From contig JANSYS010000003.1 in the NCBI GenBank assembly GCA_024742275.1, positions 1-64,000 of the forward strand: a stretch of DNA of 64,000 nt, in the 5' to 3' direction. The stretch's first letter is position 1; each line of letters opens with the position of its first letter. The translations under genes and the position numbers were made by a program. Shown here piece after piece: positions 52,603 through 61,853 of this stretch. The stretch is from Alphaproteobacteria bacterium (GTDB taxonomy: Bacteria > Pseudomonadota > Alphaproteobacteria > Thalassobaculales > Thalassobaculaceae). The notes under the pieces are model-generated. The model ran no database searches. It was not told the DNA's origin and was given only the letters and a program-made list of their open reading frames with translations.

Positions 52603-53271
52603 TTAGAACTCCGCGTCGTCGATCACCATAGGCTCATGCTCGGCCGCCTCGGCCCATTCCTTCATGGCGTCGAGCGACCAGATTGCGTCGGCATAGGCCT
52701 TCTCCTGCTCGCCCAGTTCGACGCCGAACGTCCGAAACCGGCTGACCACCGGCGCATACATGGCGTCGGCCACCGTGAACCGTCCGAACAGGAACGGGCC
52801 GTCGCCGCCATGGCGGGATAGACACAGCCGCCAGATCGCCTTCACCCGGTCGATGTCCTCCTGCACACCCGGCTTGCGGCCCTCTTTCGGAAACGAGGAG
52901 CGGATGTTCATCGGCATGTGGGTGCGGAGCGCGCCAAACCCGCTATGCATCTCGCAGGAAACCGCCCGGGCGAGAGCGCGGGCCGACAGGTCGTCCGGCC
53001 AAAGACCGGCCTCGGGCGCCAGCTCGGCCGCGTATTCGGCGATCGCCAGACTGTCCCAGATCTTCAGGTCGCCATGCACCAGACAGGGAACGCGGCCCGA
53101 GGGCGAGTACTTGAGGATCTCGGTCTTGTAGCCGGGCTCATCGAGCGGGACGAGAATCTCCTCGGCTGAGAGATCGGCCTGGCGGACCGCCAACCAGGCC
53201 CGCAGCGACCAACTGGAATAGTTTTTGTTCCCGATAATCAGGGTAAGCGGACTGTCGGACCTGTCTGACAT
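52603..53271 (-). CDS. Glutathione S-transferase family protein
   Basis: A 222-residue GST. The N-terminal thioredoxin-like domain has IGNKNYSSWSLRAWLAVRQ (active-site Ser region), the cis-proline in GRVPCLVHGDLKI and the glutathione-contacting WDSLAIAEYAAE. The all-alpha C-terminal domain follows. It resembles the zeta/YfcF-like bacterial group. The start MSDRSDS follows a GAGGGG ribosome binding site; an upstream ATG adds 11 residues without support. Confidence 0.87.
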   Translation of the reverse strand: MSDRSDSPLTLIIGNKNYSSWSLRAWLAVRQADLSAEEILVPLDEPGYKTEILKYSPSGRVPCLVHGDLKIWDSLAIAEYAAELAPEAGLWPDDLSARALARAVSCEMHSGFGALRTHMPMNIRSSFPKEGRKPGVQEDIDRVKAIWRLCLSRHGGDGPFLFGRFTVADAMYAPVVSRFRTFGVELGEQEKAYADAIWSLDAMKEWAEAAEHEPMVIDDAEF

Positions 53272-53422
53272 GAGCCCCTCGCCTTTCTTTACGCACCCCG
53301 TCACATCGGCCGAACCATTGAGCGGGGAGCTTGCTTGTGCCTGTTAAGCCGCAGCGAGTATACCGGATAGGCGGTTCTGTCATCGCCCATTCGTCCTCAG
53401 TCACCAGTTCGGAGCATCCGCC

Positions 53423-54808
53423 GTGGCCTTCAATCTCGTCGCCCGCGCCACCGCCGGAACCATTCCGGTCACCCCGATCACCGCAGACGGCCTTGCCGAC
53501 TGGTCGGTGGAGACCGACGCCGCGACCAAGACCTGGATCGCCGCCACCGGCTTCAAGGCCAAAGCCGGCGAGACCTGCGTCGTCCCGGACAAGAACGGCG
53601 ATATCGGCCGGGTTTTGCTGGGCGTCGAAGCCGCAGACCGTATCGGCGTCTGGGAATTCGCGGGACTGCCCGCGTCGCTTCCCGCTGGACGGTACGCGAT
53701 CGATGCCGACCTGGCGCCGGAGGATGCTACCCGCGCTGCCACCGGCTGGGCCTTGGCCACATACCGCTTCACCCGCTACACCGAGATGCCCGCGATCGAG
53801 GCGGAACTGGTCTGGCCGAAGGGCGCGGACCGCCAGTATGTCGAGACCATCGCCGGATCGACCGCCCTGGCCCGCGACCTGATCAACACCCCCGGTTCGG
53901 ATCTGCGCCCGTCCGATCTGGCCGACGTCGCCAAGGCGCTTGCCAAACAGTTCAAGGCGAAAATCGCGATCACCGTCGGCGACCAGCTGCTCAAGAAGAA
54001 CTATCCGACCATCCATATGGTAGGCCGTGGAGCCGACGACGCGCCGCGTCTGATCGACATCACCTGGGGCAACCCGAAGCATCCGAAGGTGACCCTGGTG
54101 GGCAAGGGCGTTTGCTTCGATACCGGCGGCTACGATCTGAAGCCGTCGAACGGGATGTTGACCATGAAGAAGGATATGGGCGGCTCGGCCCAGGTCCTGG
54201 CGCTGGCGCGGATGGTGATGGCGGCGGGCCTGCCGGTTCGGCTCCGCGTGCTGGTGCCGGCGGTTATGAACATGGTCTCCGGCAACGCCTTCCTGCCGAT
54301 GGACATCTGCCGCACCCGCAAGGGCACCACGGTCGAGGTCGGCAACACCGATGCCGAGGGGCGGCTGGTGCTCTGCGACGCTCTGACCGAGGCCGACAGC
54401 GAGCGGCCTGAACTCCTGATCGATTTCGCCACCCTGACCGGAGCCGCCCGCGTGGCTCTCGGACCGGACCTTCCGGCGATGTTCTGCAACGACGATTCGC
54501 TGGCCGCCGAGATACTCGCAAACGGTCTGGCCGAAGAGGATCCGATGTGGCGGCTGCCGTTGCACCAGCCCTACAAGGCGATGCTGAAGACCAAGATCGC
54601 GGATCTCTCGAACACCGGTTCAGGACCCTATGGCGGAGCGATCACCGCGGCGCTGTTCCTGGAGCATTTCGTTTCCAAAACAACGCCATGGATGCATGTG
54701 GACCTGATCGCCTGGAACCTGCGCGACCGTCCGGGGCGCCCGGAAGGCGGCGAGGCGCAAGGCATCCGGGCCGTGTTCCGAACGATTCAGGCGCGTTTCC
54801 CAGGCTGA
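53423..54808 (+). CDS. Leucyl aminopeptidase family protein (M17)
   Basis: A 461-residue peptidase. The M17 signature NTDAEGRLVLCDALTEAD and the metal/catalytic region GKGVCFDTGGYDLKPS with MKKDMGGSA (Lys, Asp, Asp, Glu ligands) are complete, so it should be active. The N-terminal domain is shorter than in PepA, as in PepB-like relatives. The start is GTG following GGAG. Divergent from the GST gene by about 150 bases. Role in peptide turnover; glutathione Cys-Gly cleavage is also possible for the family. Confidence 0.92.
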   Translation: MAFNLVARATAGTIPVTPITADGLADWSVETDAATKTWIAATGFKAKAGETCVVPDKNGDIGRVLLGVEAADRIGVWEFAGLPASLPAGRYAIDADLAPEDATRAATGWALATYRFTRYTEMPAIEAELVWPKGADRQYVETIAGSTALARDLINTPGSDLRPSDLADVAKALAKQFKAKIAITVGDQLLKKNYPTIHMVGRGADDAPRLIDITWGNPKHPKVTLVGKGVCFDTGGYDLKPSNGMLTMKKDMGGSAQVLALARMVMAAGLPVRLRVLVPAVMNMVSGNAFLPMDICRTRKGTTVEVGNTDAEGRLVLCDALTEADSERPELLIDFATLTGAARVALGPDLPAMFCNDDSLAAEILANGLAEEDPMWRLPLHQPYKAMLKTKIADLSNTGSGPYGGAITAALFLEHFVSKTTPWMHVDLIAWNLRDRPGRPEGGEAQGIRAVFRTIQARFPG

Positions 54809-54901
54809 GGCGAAGATCGAGAGCGAAACGAACCCCTTTCCTTTCCCGACAGAGCACTGTATCTTCGATCCGCTACCGGAACGAATGGAAAAGATCCGTC
54901 G

Positions 54902-55291
54902 ATGCATCGATCCGACCAGCAGCACAGAGTTCTGAATCTTTGGCGGGCCGCCACCGTTCAGAGCGTCCGCCGTGACGGCCCCGACCTCACGTCGCGGCAG
55001 ATGGGGCTGCTGCTCACCGTCTATCTGACCACGCCGCCGCATACGGTACGGGGGCTGGCCCAGGCGCTGAACATCTCCAAACCGGCGGTGACCCGGGCTC
55101 TGGACCGTTTGTGCACGCTTGGTTTCCTACGCCGCAAGGTGGACGAGGAGGATCGCCGCAGCGTCCTGGTGCAGCGGACCGTAAAAGGGTCCGTCTTCCT
55201 GTCGGAATTCGCCGGGCTCATCCTCGCCGCCGAGACCGGAGACCTCGGCGAAGAGAACCAGGAAGGCGAGGCGCGGGCGATCGCTGTCTGA
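54902..55291 (+). CDS. MarR family transcriptional regulator
   Basis: A 129-residue winged-helix regulator. The DNA-binding part shows LTSRQMGLLLTVYL, VRGLAQALNISKPAVTRALD (recognition helix) and the wing LGFLRRKVDEEDRRSV. The N-terminal dimer region is short and the end is acidic. Target and ligand are unknown; it may control the aminopeptidase gene upstream or itself. It is convergent with the TPR gene (16 bases between stops). Confidence 0.82.
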   Translation: MHRSDQQHRVLNLWRAATVQSVRRDGPDLTSRQMGLLLTVYLTTPPHTVRGLAQALNISKPAVTRALDRLCTLGFLRRKVDEEDRRSVLVQRTVKGSVFLSEFAGLILAAETGDLGEENQEGEARAIAV

Positions 55292-55306
55292 CCCGGATCC
55301 CGGCCG

Positions 55307-56140
55307 CTATCGGGTGACGTCCAGCGCCTCGATCCGAGCGCGCGCAGCATCGGCCGTGGAGCTCTCCGGCGCCAAGTCCAGCACCCTGATCCAGGAACGC
55401 CGCGCCGCCGTATCGTCGCCGGCCATCTGTTCGAGGATGCCGCGTTCGAGCCAGGCGGCAGGCGCAATCGGGTTCACCGCAAGCGCCCGCTCGACATCGT
55501 CCCGGGCGAGATCGGGCACCCCGAGGTACCGGTAGGCCGACGCGCGATACAGCAACAGCTCCACGTCCCGCGGCGCCATCTGGATGGAGCGGTCGAGATC
55601 GTCGACCGCGCCCCAATAGTCTCTCAGAGACAGCCTTGCCACCGCCCTGTCGGCCAGGATCTGCGGGTCGTTCGGCTGGACGCTGATGACGCGGGACAGA
55701 AGCTGTTCGGCTCGAGCCGCGCGCCCCGACATCATCCAACCCTGCGCCGCCTGGGCCATCAGGCCGAGCCGAAGGTCGAGCCGGGCGTCCGGCACCTCGC
55801 CCGCCAGGGTCTCGAGCCGGGATGCCGCCTCGTCGTAGGCGTTGAGGCCCAGCAGCGCCACCGCCGCGCAGTGCCGCGCCGGCAACCCGCCGCCGGCCTG
55901 ATGCCAGTCGAGCGCCGCCCGATAGGCATTCTCCGGATCGGCGCGCGCCTGGTTCAGGCAGGCCCTGTAGAGCAGCTCCTGATCCGCCGCACCGTCGGCT
56001 TGCGACCAAGCGGAGCCGGGAAGTGCCAGAGCTGTCGCCAGAGCCGTCGCCAGAACCGTCCCCAGGATCGACGCAACGGAAGCCGCGCGCCAAAAAACCC
56101 TCTTTACTGAATGGTAACGGGTTGCACGGGCATAATGCAT
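55307..56140 (-). CDS. Tetratricopeptide repeat protein, secreted
   Basis: A 277-residue protein with an N-terminal hydrophobic segment (VFWRAASVASILG...) in a region of 12-base DNA repeats encoding ATALATALA. It is followed by at least four TPR-like helical pairs (for example AEQLLSRVISVQPNDPQILA, AVDDLDRSIQMAPRDVELLL, ARDDVERALAVNPIAPAAWL). This suggests a periplasmic or envelope scaffold. It is divergent from the histidine kinase gene; the possible starts overlap, and the ATG at 56140 keeps the overlap absent. No partner identified. Confidence 0.75.
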   Translation of the reverse strand: MHYARATRYHSVKRVFWRAASVASILGTVLATALATALALPGSAWSQADGAADQELLYRACLNQARADPENAYRAALDWHQAGGGLPARHCAAVALLGLNAYDEAASRLETLAGEVPDARLDLRLGLMAQAAQGWMMSGRAARAEQLLSRVISVQPNDPQILADRAVARLSLRDYWGAVDDLDRSIQMAPRDVELLLYRASAYRYLGVPDLARDDVERALAVNPIAPAAWLERGILEQMAGDDTAARRSWIRVLDLAPESSTADAARARIEALDVTR

Positions 56141-56141
56141 C

Positions 56142-56912
56142 ATGATGACGACCAAGCGTTCAACCGACTATGGCGACCAACCCGCCGCTCCCGACCAGCT
56201 CGCGCCCACCGCGGCAGAGCAGTTGCGTGAGATCGCCCACGAGCTTCGCAATCCCCTGAACGCCCTTACGGCGATCATGGAGATCATGAAGGATCAGCGC
56301 TTCGGCCCGCTGGGAGATCAGCGGTATCAGGAATACGCGGCGCTCGCCCACGACGCGACCACAAAAATGATGGATCTCTGCAACCGGTTGGTCCAAACAC
56401 CCGGTCCGGCCGACACCGTTCACCGAGTGGAAGTCGCCTCGCTCTTGGCGAACATCGCCGCGATGTATCGCCCCATGGCGGAGGCTCGTGGCCTCACGCT
56501 CGATGTGGATGTGCCCGACGATCTGCCGGATATCCAGGCGAATCCGGAAGCGCTTGGGACCGTTCTGAGCAATCTGGTGACGAACGCGATCAAGTTCACG
56601 CCTCGCGGCGGCCGCGTGTCCCTGCTGGCTCGGAAGGAACCCTTGGAGAACGTCGCGGTGTTCGTCGTGTCCGACAGTGGCGTCGGTCTCGATCCGGAGA
56701 TGGTGGCCCACACGATGCCCCCGGCCGGGGAGACGTTCGAGCCGTCGCCCACCGTGGGCGCACATGGCGACACCGGCTCCGGCCTGGGCCTGATCATTAT
56801 CCGGCGCACGGTTACGGATCTCGGCGGCACGCTGGAACTGCGCTCGGCAAAAGGCGTTGGAACCTGCGCCATCGTTCGGTTGCCGCTGGGGATGGCGGAA
56901 CCCGGCCGGTAG
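56142..56912 (+). CDS. Soluble sensor histidine kinase (HisKA-HATPase_c)
   Basis: A 256-residue cytoplasmic kinase with no membrane segment and only a short N-terminus before the dimerisation domain. The phospho-acceptor motif is AHELRNPLNALT. The ATPase domain has the N box (LGTVLSNLVTNAIKF), G1 box SDSGVGLD and G2 box TGSGLGLII. No response regulator is adjacent, so it is an orphan whose signal is unknown. The A/T-rich start region suggests its own promoter next to the divergent TPR gene. Confidence 0.88.
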   Translation: MMTTKRSTDYGDQPAAPDQLAPTAAEQLREIAHELRNPLNALTAIMEIMKDQRFGPLGDQRYQEYAALAHDATTKMMDLCNRLVQTPGPADTVHRVEVASLLANIAAMYRPMAEARGLTLDVDVPDDLPDIQANPEALGTVLSNLVTNAIKFTPRGGRVSLLARKEPLENVAVFVVSDSGVGLDPEMVAHTMPPAGETFEPSPTVGAHGDTGSGLGLIIIRRTVTDLGGTLELRSAKGVGTCAIVRLPLGMAEPGR

Positions 56913-56918
56913 AGTGCC

Positions 56919-57701
56919 TCACGCCGCCGACAATTCGGCCACGGCATCGGCAAGCAGCCTTAGATCCCGCTCCGTTGACAGGCGGTGGTCGCCATCCTTG
57001 ACGAGATGCACCTGGACATCGTCCGTCTCCAAACGCTCGGCCAACAGGACCGAGAGGCGGTGAGGAACGTCAGCATCGCGCATCCCGTGCAGCAACCGGA
57101 CCGGCGCGTGGATCGGGATCGGCCCCCGCATGATCAGGTGGTGGCGCCCGTCTTCAATCAGATCCATGGTGATCGTGTAGGGCTCATCGGAGTACTCCGA
57201 CGGTTCTAGATAAACCCGCTCGGTCTCCAGGGTCCGACGCACCTCCCCGTCGAATTCCGCCCACATCAGGTCTTCGGTGAAGTCGGGCGCGGCGGCGACG
57301 CCCACCAGTCCGGCCACTCTGTCCGGACGCGCCAGCGCCAGCAGCAGGGCGATCCACCCGCCCATGGACGAGCCGACGACGACCACGCGTCCGGTCGTCA
57401 TCCGATCGAGCACGGCCAGCGCGTCGGCCTTCCACTTTCCGATAGTGCCGTCGCGAAACGCGCCGGACGACCGGCCATGCCCCCGGTAGTCGAACCGGGT
57501 GAAAGCCTGTCCGCGATCCCGGGCGAACGCTTCGAGCGCCATCGCCTTGGTCCCGGTCATATCGGACATGAATCCGCCGCAGAACAGTATCCCGGGCTCC
57601 CCCCCGGGCAGGTGGTGGTAGGCGAGCGTCTCACCATCCTCCGTGGTCAGGGTCTCTGGATCGGGAGCGGCGGTTTCCTGATGCTGTGACGCGTGCGTCA
57701 T
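56919..57701 (-). CDS. Alpha/beta hydrolase
   Basis: A 260-residue hydrolase with the lid-less serine-hydrolase core: oxyanion region FCGGFMSDMTGTKA, nucleophile elbow VVGSSMGGWIALLLA, acid aspartate near LLHGMRDADVPH and histidine in DGDHRLSTERD. The similarity is to small esterase/peptidase-like hydrolases (FGGF lead-in). The substrate is unknown. Divergent from the glycosyltransferase gene by about 50 bases. Confidence 0.83.
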   Translation of the reverse strand: MTHASQHQETAAPDPETLTTEDGETLAYHHLPGGEPGILFCGGFMSDMTGTKAMALEAFARDRGQAFTRFDYRGHGRSSGAFRDGTIGKWKADALAVLDRMTTGRVVVVGSSMGGWIALLLALARPDRVAGLVGVAAAPDFTEDLMWAEFDGEVRRTLETERVYLEPSEYSDEPYTITMDLIEDGRHHLIMRGPIPIHAPVRLLHGMRDADVPHRLSVLLAERLETDDVQVHLVKDGDHRLSTERDLRLLADAVAELSAA

Positions 57702-57751
57702 TGTGCTAGGGTCCCTTTCGATTTGAACCGTACCGATTGCTGGATTTGCCG

Positions 57752-58993
57752 GTGACAGAACCGATGGAGGCGGACGCGACCGCCGCGCCCGATCCTAACA
57801 TCTCCGCCGAGGATTTCGAGGCGTTCCGACCCCGCAACGGCGGTCCGGGACCGACCATTCTTCAGGTGTTGCCCGCCCTGGTGTCGGGCGGCGTGGAACG
57901 GGGCACGGTCGACATGACGCGCGCCATCGTCCAGGCCGGCTGGCGTGCCATCGTCGTCTCCCGCGGCGGGCCGATGGTGCATGAGATCGAACGGGTCGGA
58001 GGCACCCATATCGAGCTGTCGGTTCACGCGAAGAATCCGCTGCTGTGGCGCGCTACCTTCGACGCCTTGGTCGACGTCATCCACCGCGAGCGGGTTGATC
58101 TTGTCCATGCCCGATCGCGGATTCCCGCCTGGCACGGCCTGAAGGCGGCAGCCCGAAACCGGGTGCCGTTCGTCACCACCTTCCACCAGCGCCCAACGGC
58201 GGCGACCGCCCTGAAACGCGCCTACAATTCCGTCATGGTTCGAGGCGAACGGGTGATCGCGATCTCGCACTACATCGCCGAGCGCCTGCTCGCCGACTAT
58301 GGGATGGACCCGGAGCGCCTGAGGGTGATCCCCCGCGGGGTCGATCTGGACATGTTCGATCCCGACCGGGTGCCGGCGGAGCGTATGATCCGGCTGGTCA
58401 ACAAGTGGCGCGTGCCCGACGGGGTGCCGGTGGTGATGATGCCGGGGCGGATCACCGCCTGGAAGGGACACGCCTTGCTGATCGATGCCCTGGCGCGGCT
58501 TGAGCGCGGCTCGTTCCATTGCCTGATGGTCGGCGACGACATCTCGCGACCGGACGCGAAGCGGCGTCTGGAAGCGCACGCCCAGGCGGCCGGTGTCGGC
58601 GCCTACGTCCACTTCGTCGGGCGAACCGACGATATGCCGGCGGCCTACAAGATGGCGGACGTGGTCGTCTCGGCGAGCCTCGACCCGGAACCGTTCGGAC
58701 GCGTGATGATCGAGGCCCAGGCCATGGGCCGACCGATCGTCGCCACGGACCACGGCGGGGCGCGGGAAACGGTTCTGGCGGGGGAGACGGGCTGGCTGGT
58801 CGCTCCGGGAGACGCCGAGGCACTGGCCGCCGGGCTCAGAACCGCGCTCTCCCTGGACGGCGAAGCGCGGGCCAAGCTGTCCGGTCTGGCCATCGCCCAT
58901 GTGAGAGAGAATTTCTCGCGCTATCAGATGTGCGCGCGGACACTGGCCGTCTACACCGAGGTCCTGTCGGAACGGGGCTGCGAACGCCTATGA
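57752..58993 (+). CDS. Glycosyltransferase family 4
   Basis: A retaining GT-B glycosyltransferase of about 413 residues. N-terminal ILQVLPALVSGGVERGTVDM is the acceptor domain signature of WbpT/WaaG-like GT4 enzymes. The C-terminal donor domain has MPGRITAWKGHALLIDA and SLDPEPFGRVMIEAQAMG, with the conserved E-x7-E region. A GTG at 57752 is chosen; TTG (57737) and ATG (57764) are other options. Its stop overlaps the family 9 gene (ATGA). The pair is probably for LPS or exopolysaccharide. Confidence 0.87.
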   Translation: MTEPMEADATAAPDPNISAEDFEAFRPRNGGPGPTILQVLPALVSGGVERGTVDMTRAIVQAGWRAIVVSRGGPMVHEIERVGGTHIELSVHAKNPLLWRATFDALVDVIHRERVDLVHARSRIPAWHGLKAAARNRVPFVTTFHQRPTAATALKRAYNSVMVRGERVIAISHYIAERLLADYGMDPERLRVIPRGVDLDMFDPDRVPAERMIRLVNKWRVPDGVPVVMMPGRITAWKGHALLIDALARLERGSFHCLMVGDDISRPDAKRRLEAHAQAAGVGAYVHFVGRTDDMPAAYKMADVVVSASLDPEPFGRVMIEAQAMGRPIVATDHGGARETVLAGETGWLVAPGDAEALAAGLRTALSLDGEARAKLSGLAIAHVRENFSRYQMCARTLAVYTEVLSERGCERL

Positions 58994-59949
58994 CGCCCAC
59001 CGGAAGCATCGACCGCGTGCTGGTCATAAAGCTCGGCGCGCTGGGGGATTTTCTGCTTGCGATCGGTCCGATGCAGGCTATCCGCCGGCGTCATCCGGAC
59101 GCCCGCATCACCCTCCTGACCCGCGAAGCCTATCGCGATCTCGCGACCGCCAGCGGCCTGTTCGACGAGATCTGGATAGACCCGGCACCGCGCTACAATC
59201 CGATCTCCTGGCTCTCCCTTCGCGCCCGTCTGCGCGGCGGTCGGTTCGACAGGGTCTACGATCTGCAGACCTCGGACCGCTCCGCCAGCTACTTCCGCCT
59301 GCTCGGCGGAGCGACGGGACCGGAATGGTCGGGCCGGGTCGTTGGCTGCAGCCACAGGCATGCCTACGAGTCCCCGTCTCCCCTGCACACCGTCGACCGT
59401 CAGCGCGAACAGCTCTCGATCGCCGGGATCGTAGACGTTGCGCTATCCGATCTCCGGTTTCTCGACTCCGATATCGCCGCCCGGCTGCCTCACCGGCCTT
59501 TCGCCCTTCTGATCCCCGGCGCGTCCGCCGGTCGGCCGGCGAAGCGTTGGCCGGCCGACCGGTTCGCCGAGCTTGCCGCGCAACTCGCCGCTCGCGGGAT
59601 CGGGAGCGTCGTTGCCGGTACTGCCGGAGAGGGCGACCTGGCGCACTCTATTCAGGCGCAGGCGCCGGAGGCGCTCGACCTGACTGGGGCGACCGATCTC
59701 GCCGAACTGGCGGCTTTCGCCCGCGCCGCGCGGCTGGTGGTCGGCAACGACACCGGCCCCACCCATCTGGCGGCCTTGGCGGGCGCGCCGACTCTGGCCC
59801 TGTTCTCCGACGACAGTGAGCCGGCCCGAACCGGCCCGCGCGGCCCCCACACGCGCTTTCTTCAACGCGCGAGCTTGACGGATCTCGAAACGGAGACCGT
59901 TCTGACGAGTATTGAGGACTGGCTCGACGCCGCCCCCCGCGGCGGCTGA
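58990..59949 (+). CDS. Glycosyltransferase family 9 (heptosyltransferase-like)
   Basis: A 319-residue GT-B enzyme of the ADP-heptose:LPS heptosyltransferase family. The start RVLVIKLGALGDFLLAIGP and the donor-site LVVGNDTGPTHLAALAGAPTLALF are diagnostic. The heptose-binding PGASAGRPAKRWPADRFAEL is also present. The start overlaps the GT4 stop by 4 bases, which implies joint action in LPS core or a related glycan. In this window, waaA and lpxK lie 30 kb away. Confidence 0.88.
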   Translation: MTPTGSIDRVLVIKLGALGDFLLAIGPMQAIRRRHPDARITLLTREAYRDLATASGLFDEIWIDPAPRYNPISWLSLRARLRGGRFDRVYDLQTSDRSASYFRLLGGATGPEWSGRVVGCSHRHAYESPSPLHTVDRQREQLSIAGIVDVALSDLRFLDSDIAARLPHRPFALLIPGASAGRPAKRWPADRFAELAAQLAARGIGSVVAGTAGEGDLAHSIQAQAPEALDLTGATDLAELAAFARAARLVVGNDTGPTHLAALAGAPTLALFSDDSEPARTGPRGPHTRFLQRASLTDLETETVLTSIEDWLDAAPRGG

Positions 59950-59957
59950 CCGACCCC

Positions 59958-60989
59958 CTACAGGAGCGGATGGGCGGGCGCCGCCAGGGCGGTCTGGAGC
60001 AGCAGCAACCCGAGCATCAGAATGACCATCCCACCGATCACAGCCACCCCTTCGCCGGCAATCGACAACCGGTTGGCGTGATCCGGCATGCGCGCCGCCA
60101 GCCGTCGGGCGGCGTCGCGGGCGAAGACCGACAGCGACGCCAACGCTCCGACGGTGATCGCGGTACCGAGCGACATGGCCAAGACTGCCGCCATTCCGGA
60201 TGAGCGCAGATCCATGGAATAGGCGACGACCAGCACCAGCACCGCCCCGCTGCACGGCCGGATGCCGATCGACAGGACCAGTGCGGCGAAACTCCTCAGG
60301 CCGAGCGGCGCCGCCAGATCCTCCCGGCTCGGACCGTGAGAATGACCGCAAGCCCCGTGATCCTGATCGTGATCGTGACGATGACCGTGCGCATGGTGAT
60401 GACCATGATTGTCGCCATGGGCGCGGCCCGGTTGCGGCCTGTCGGCGATCGCCCGAAGCAGCCGGCGCCCCCGCATGGCGATCAGACCGAAACCGAGCAG
60501 GACGACCAGTCCGTAGCTCGCCGCCTCCAGGCTCGGCACCACCCCCTGGGCCTGCCGCATGGTGAGGCCCAACAGTCTGACGGTCGCCTCGACCAGGACG
60601 ATCGCGACGAGTCCTTGCACCAGGGAGGAGACGAGCGACAGCAGGAGACCGCGTTTCAACTCGCTCTCCTGGGTCAGAAGGTAGGTCGAAATCACCACCT
60701 TGCCGTGACCCGGACCTGCCGCGTGAAAGATCCCGTACAGAAAACTGAGCCCGATCAAAGTCGACGCCGCGATGACGCCGCCGTCCCGCACGGCGACCAT
60801 GGCGGCGGACAATGCGCGGTGCAGGTCGCGCTGGATCGACTGGATCTCGAACGCCACGCGCGACCAGTACGGGATCGCAAGATCGAATTGCGGCGCCAGC
60901 GCCAGCAGGATCGCGGCGGCAACCAGCAAGACCAGACCTCCCGCCGGGAGGAGGAGGCTCGGACGGAGCCGATCAGAACTCAGCGACAT
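59958..60989 (-). CDS. Nickel/cobalt efflux protein (NicO/RcnA-like)
   Basis: A 343-residue inner-membrane protein with the NicO signatures FHAAGPGHGKVVISTYLL and RPCSGAVLVLVVAYS, and about six or seven membrane segments. A histidine-rich cytoplasmic loop at about residues 190-220 (GDNHGHHHAHGHRHDHD, then GHSHGPS) is a metal-binding region of the RcnA/HupN-type transporters. It follows the DUF1007 gene by 25 bases in one leftward operon. Direction of transport (export is most likely for RcnA type) cannot be proven. Confidence 0.88.
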   Translation of the reverse strand: MSLSSDRLRPSLLLPAGGLVLLVAAAILLALAPQFDLAIPYWSRVAFEIQSIQRDLHRALSAAMVAVRDGGVIAASTLIGLSFLYGIFHAAGPGHGKVVISTYLLTQESELKRGLLLSLVSSLVQGLVAIVLVEATVRLLGLTMRQAQGVVPSLEAASYGLVVLLGFGLIAMRGRRLLRAIADRPQPGRAHGDNHGHHHAHGHRHDHDQDHGACGHSHGPSREDLAAPLGLRSFAALVLSIGIRPCSGAVLVLVVAYSMDLRSSGMAAVLAMSLGTAITVGALASLSVFARDAARRLAARMPDHANRLSIAGEGVAVIGGMVILMLGLLLLQTALAAPAHPLL

Positions 60990-61014
60990 GGGATCCTCAA
61001 TACGGCGAGACCGG

Positions 61015-61665
61015 TCACTTGCAGGTCACGATCACGGTCTCGGCGAACTGCGCGCCGAGCGTGTCGTCGGGATTGGAGTCCTGATCCGCCGACTGGGCGG
61101 CCATGATAGCGTTCATGTCGGGCGTCGGCGCCAGGATCCGGGCAGAGCAGTTTCCGGGATTAGGCCCCCGAAACGCGACGACATCGCCTTCCAGGTGGAC
61201 CATGTCGATGTAGTAGGTCGGATCGAAGACCGCGATGTCGAGGTCCTGAGCGCGCGGATCGACCGGCTGCGCCAGCGGGACGGTGAACCTGTACTGCAAG
61301 CGGCCCTCCCGGAGGCTCGCGGAGAAGTCCCTGGGTGCTGCGAAGTCCTGCCGTGCGCCGTCGGCGCGCACCCGCATGAAGAAGTCGTAGTCGCGCAGGT
61401 TCTTCATGCTGTCGTCGATCAGATCGGCGAGCATCCGCTGCCCCGAATCGGACGCGATGTCGATGCCGACGGTCGCGTAAGCGGTATACATCGGATCGAA
61501 GAGCCATTCCTGGCCGATCGCCGCCACCCGTCCGGCATCGTCGAGCATCACGGTGGTACGCAGGTCGATCCACACATGAGGATGGGCCGCGACGGGCCGC
61601 CCGGCGACCATGGTCAGGCAGGCGAGAAACACTGCCATGAACACGGTCTTCCAACGAAGCGTCAT
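61015..61665 (-). CDS. DUF1007 family periplasmic protein
   Basis: A 216-residue secreted protein with a signal peptide (about residues 1-27, MTLRWKTVFMAVFLACL...VAAHPHVWID). DUF1007 proteins are commonly encoded next to NicO-type metal transporters and contain a histidine-rich mature N-terminus (HPHVW). A metal-binding or accessory role in nickel/cobalt efflux is the usual guess. A pair of cysteines (NPGNCSAR, VIVTCK) is near the end. The ATG at 61665 avoids an upstream extension without coding support. Confidence 0.85.
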   Translation of the reverse strand: MTLRWKTVFMAVFLACLTMVAGRPVAAHPHVWIDLRTTVMLDDAGRVAAIGQEWLFDPMYTAYATVGIDIASDSGQRMLADLIDDSMKNLRDYDFFMRVRADGARQDFAAPRDFSASLREGRLQYRFTVPLAQPVDPRAQDLDIAVFDPTYYIDMVHLEGDVVAFRGPNPGNCSARILAPTPDMNAIMAAQSADQDSNPDDTLGAQFAETVIVTCK

Positions 61666-61853
61666 TGCCGTCTCCAGAACACCCGCCCCCGGATGATAGT
61701 CGCGCGCCAATCTAACCTCATGGCACGGAATTGTGAATCGTCGCGGTGAATCCCCCGCCGACGGCTTACCGCAATGCCGGATCTGCGCTTCAATACCCGC
61801 GCCGCCGATCCGGCGTCCCGATCCCGTCACTCCGAGTAAGAGAGATCGCAACG

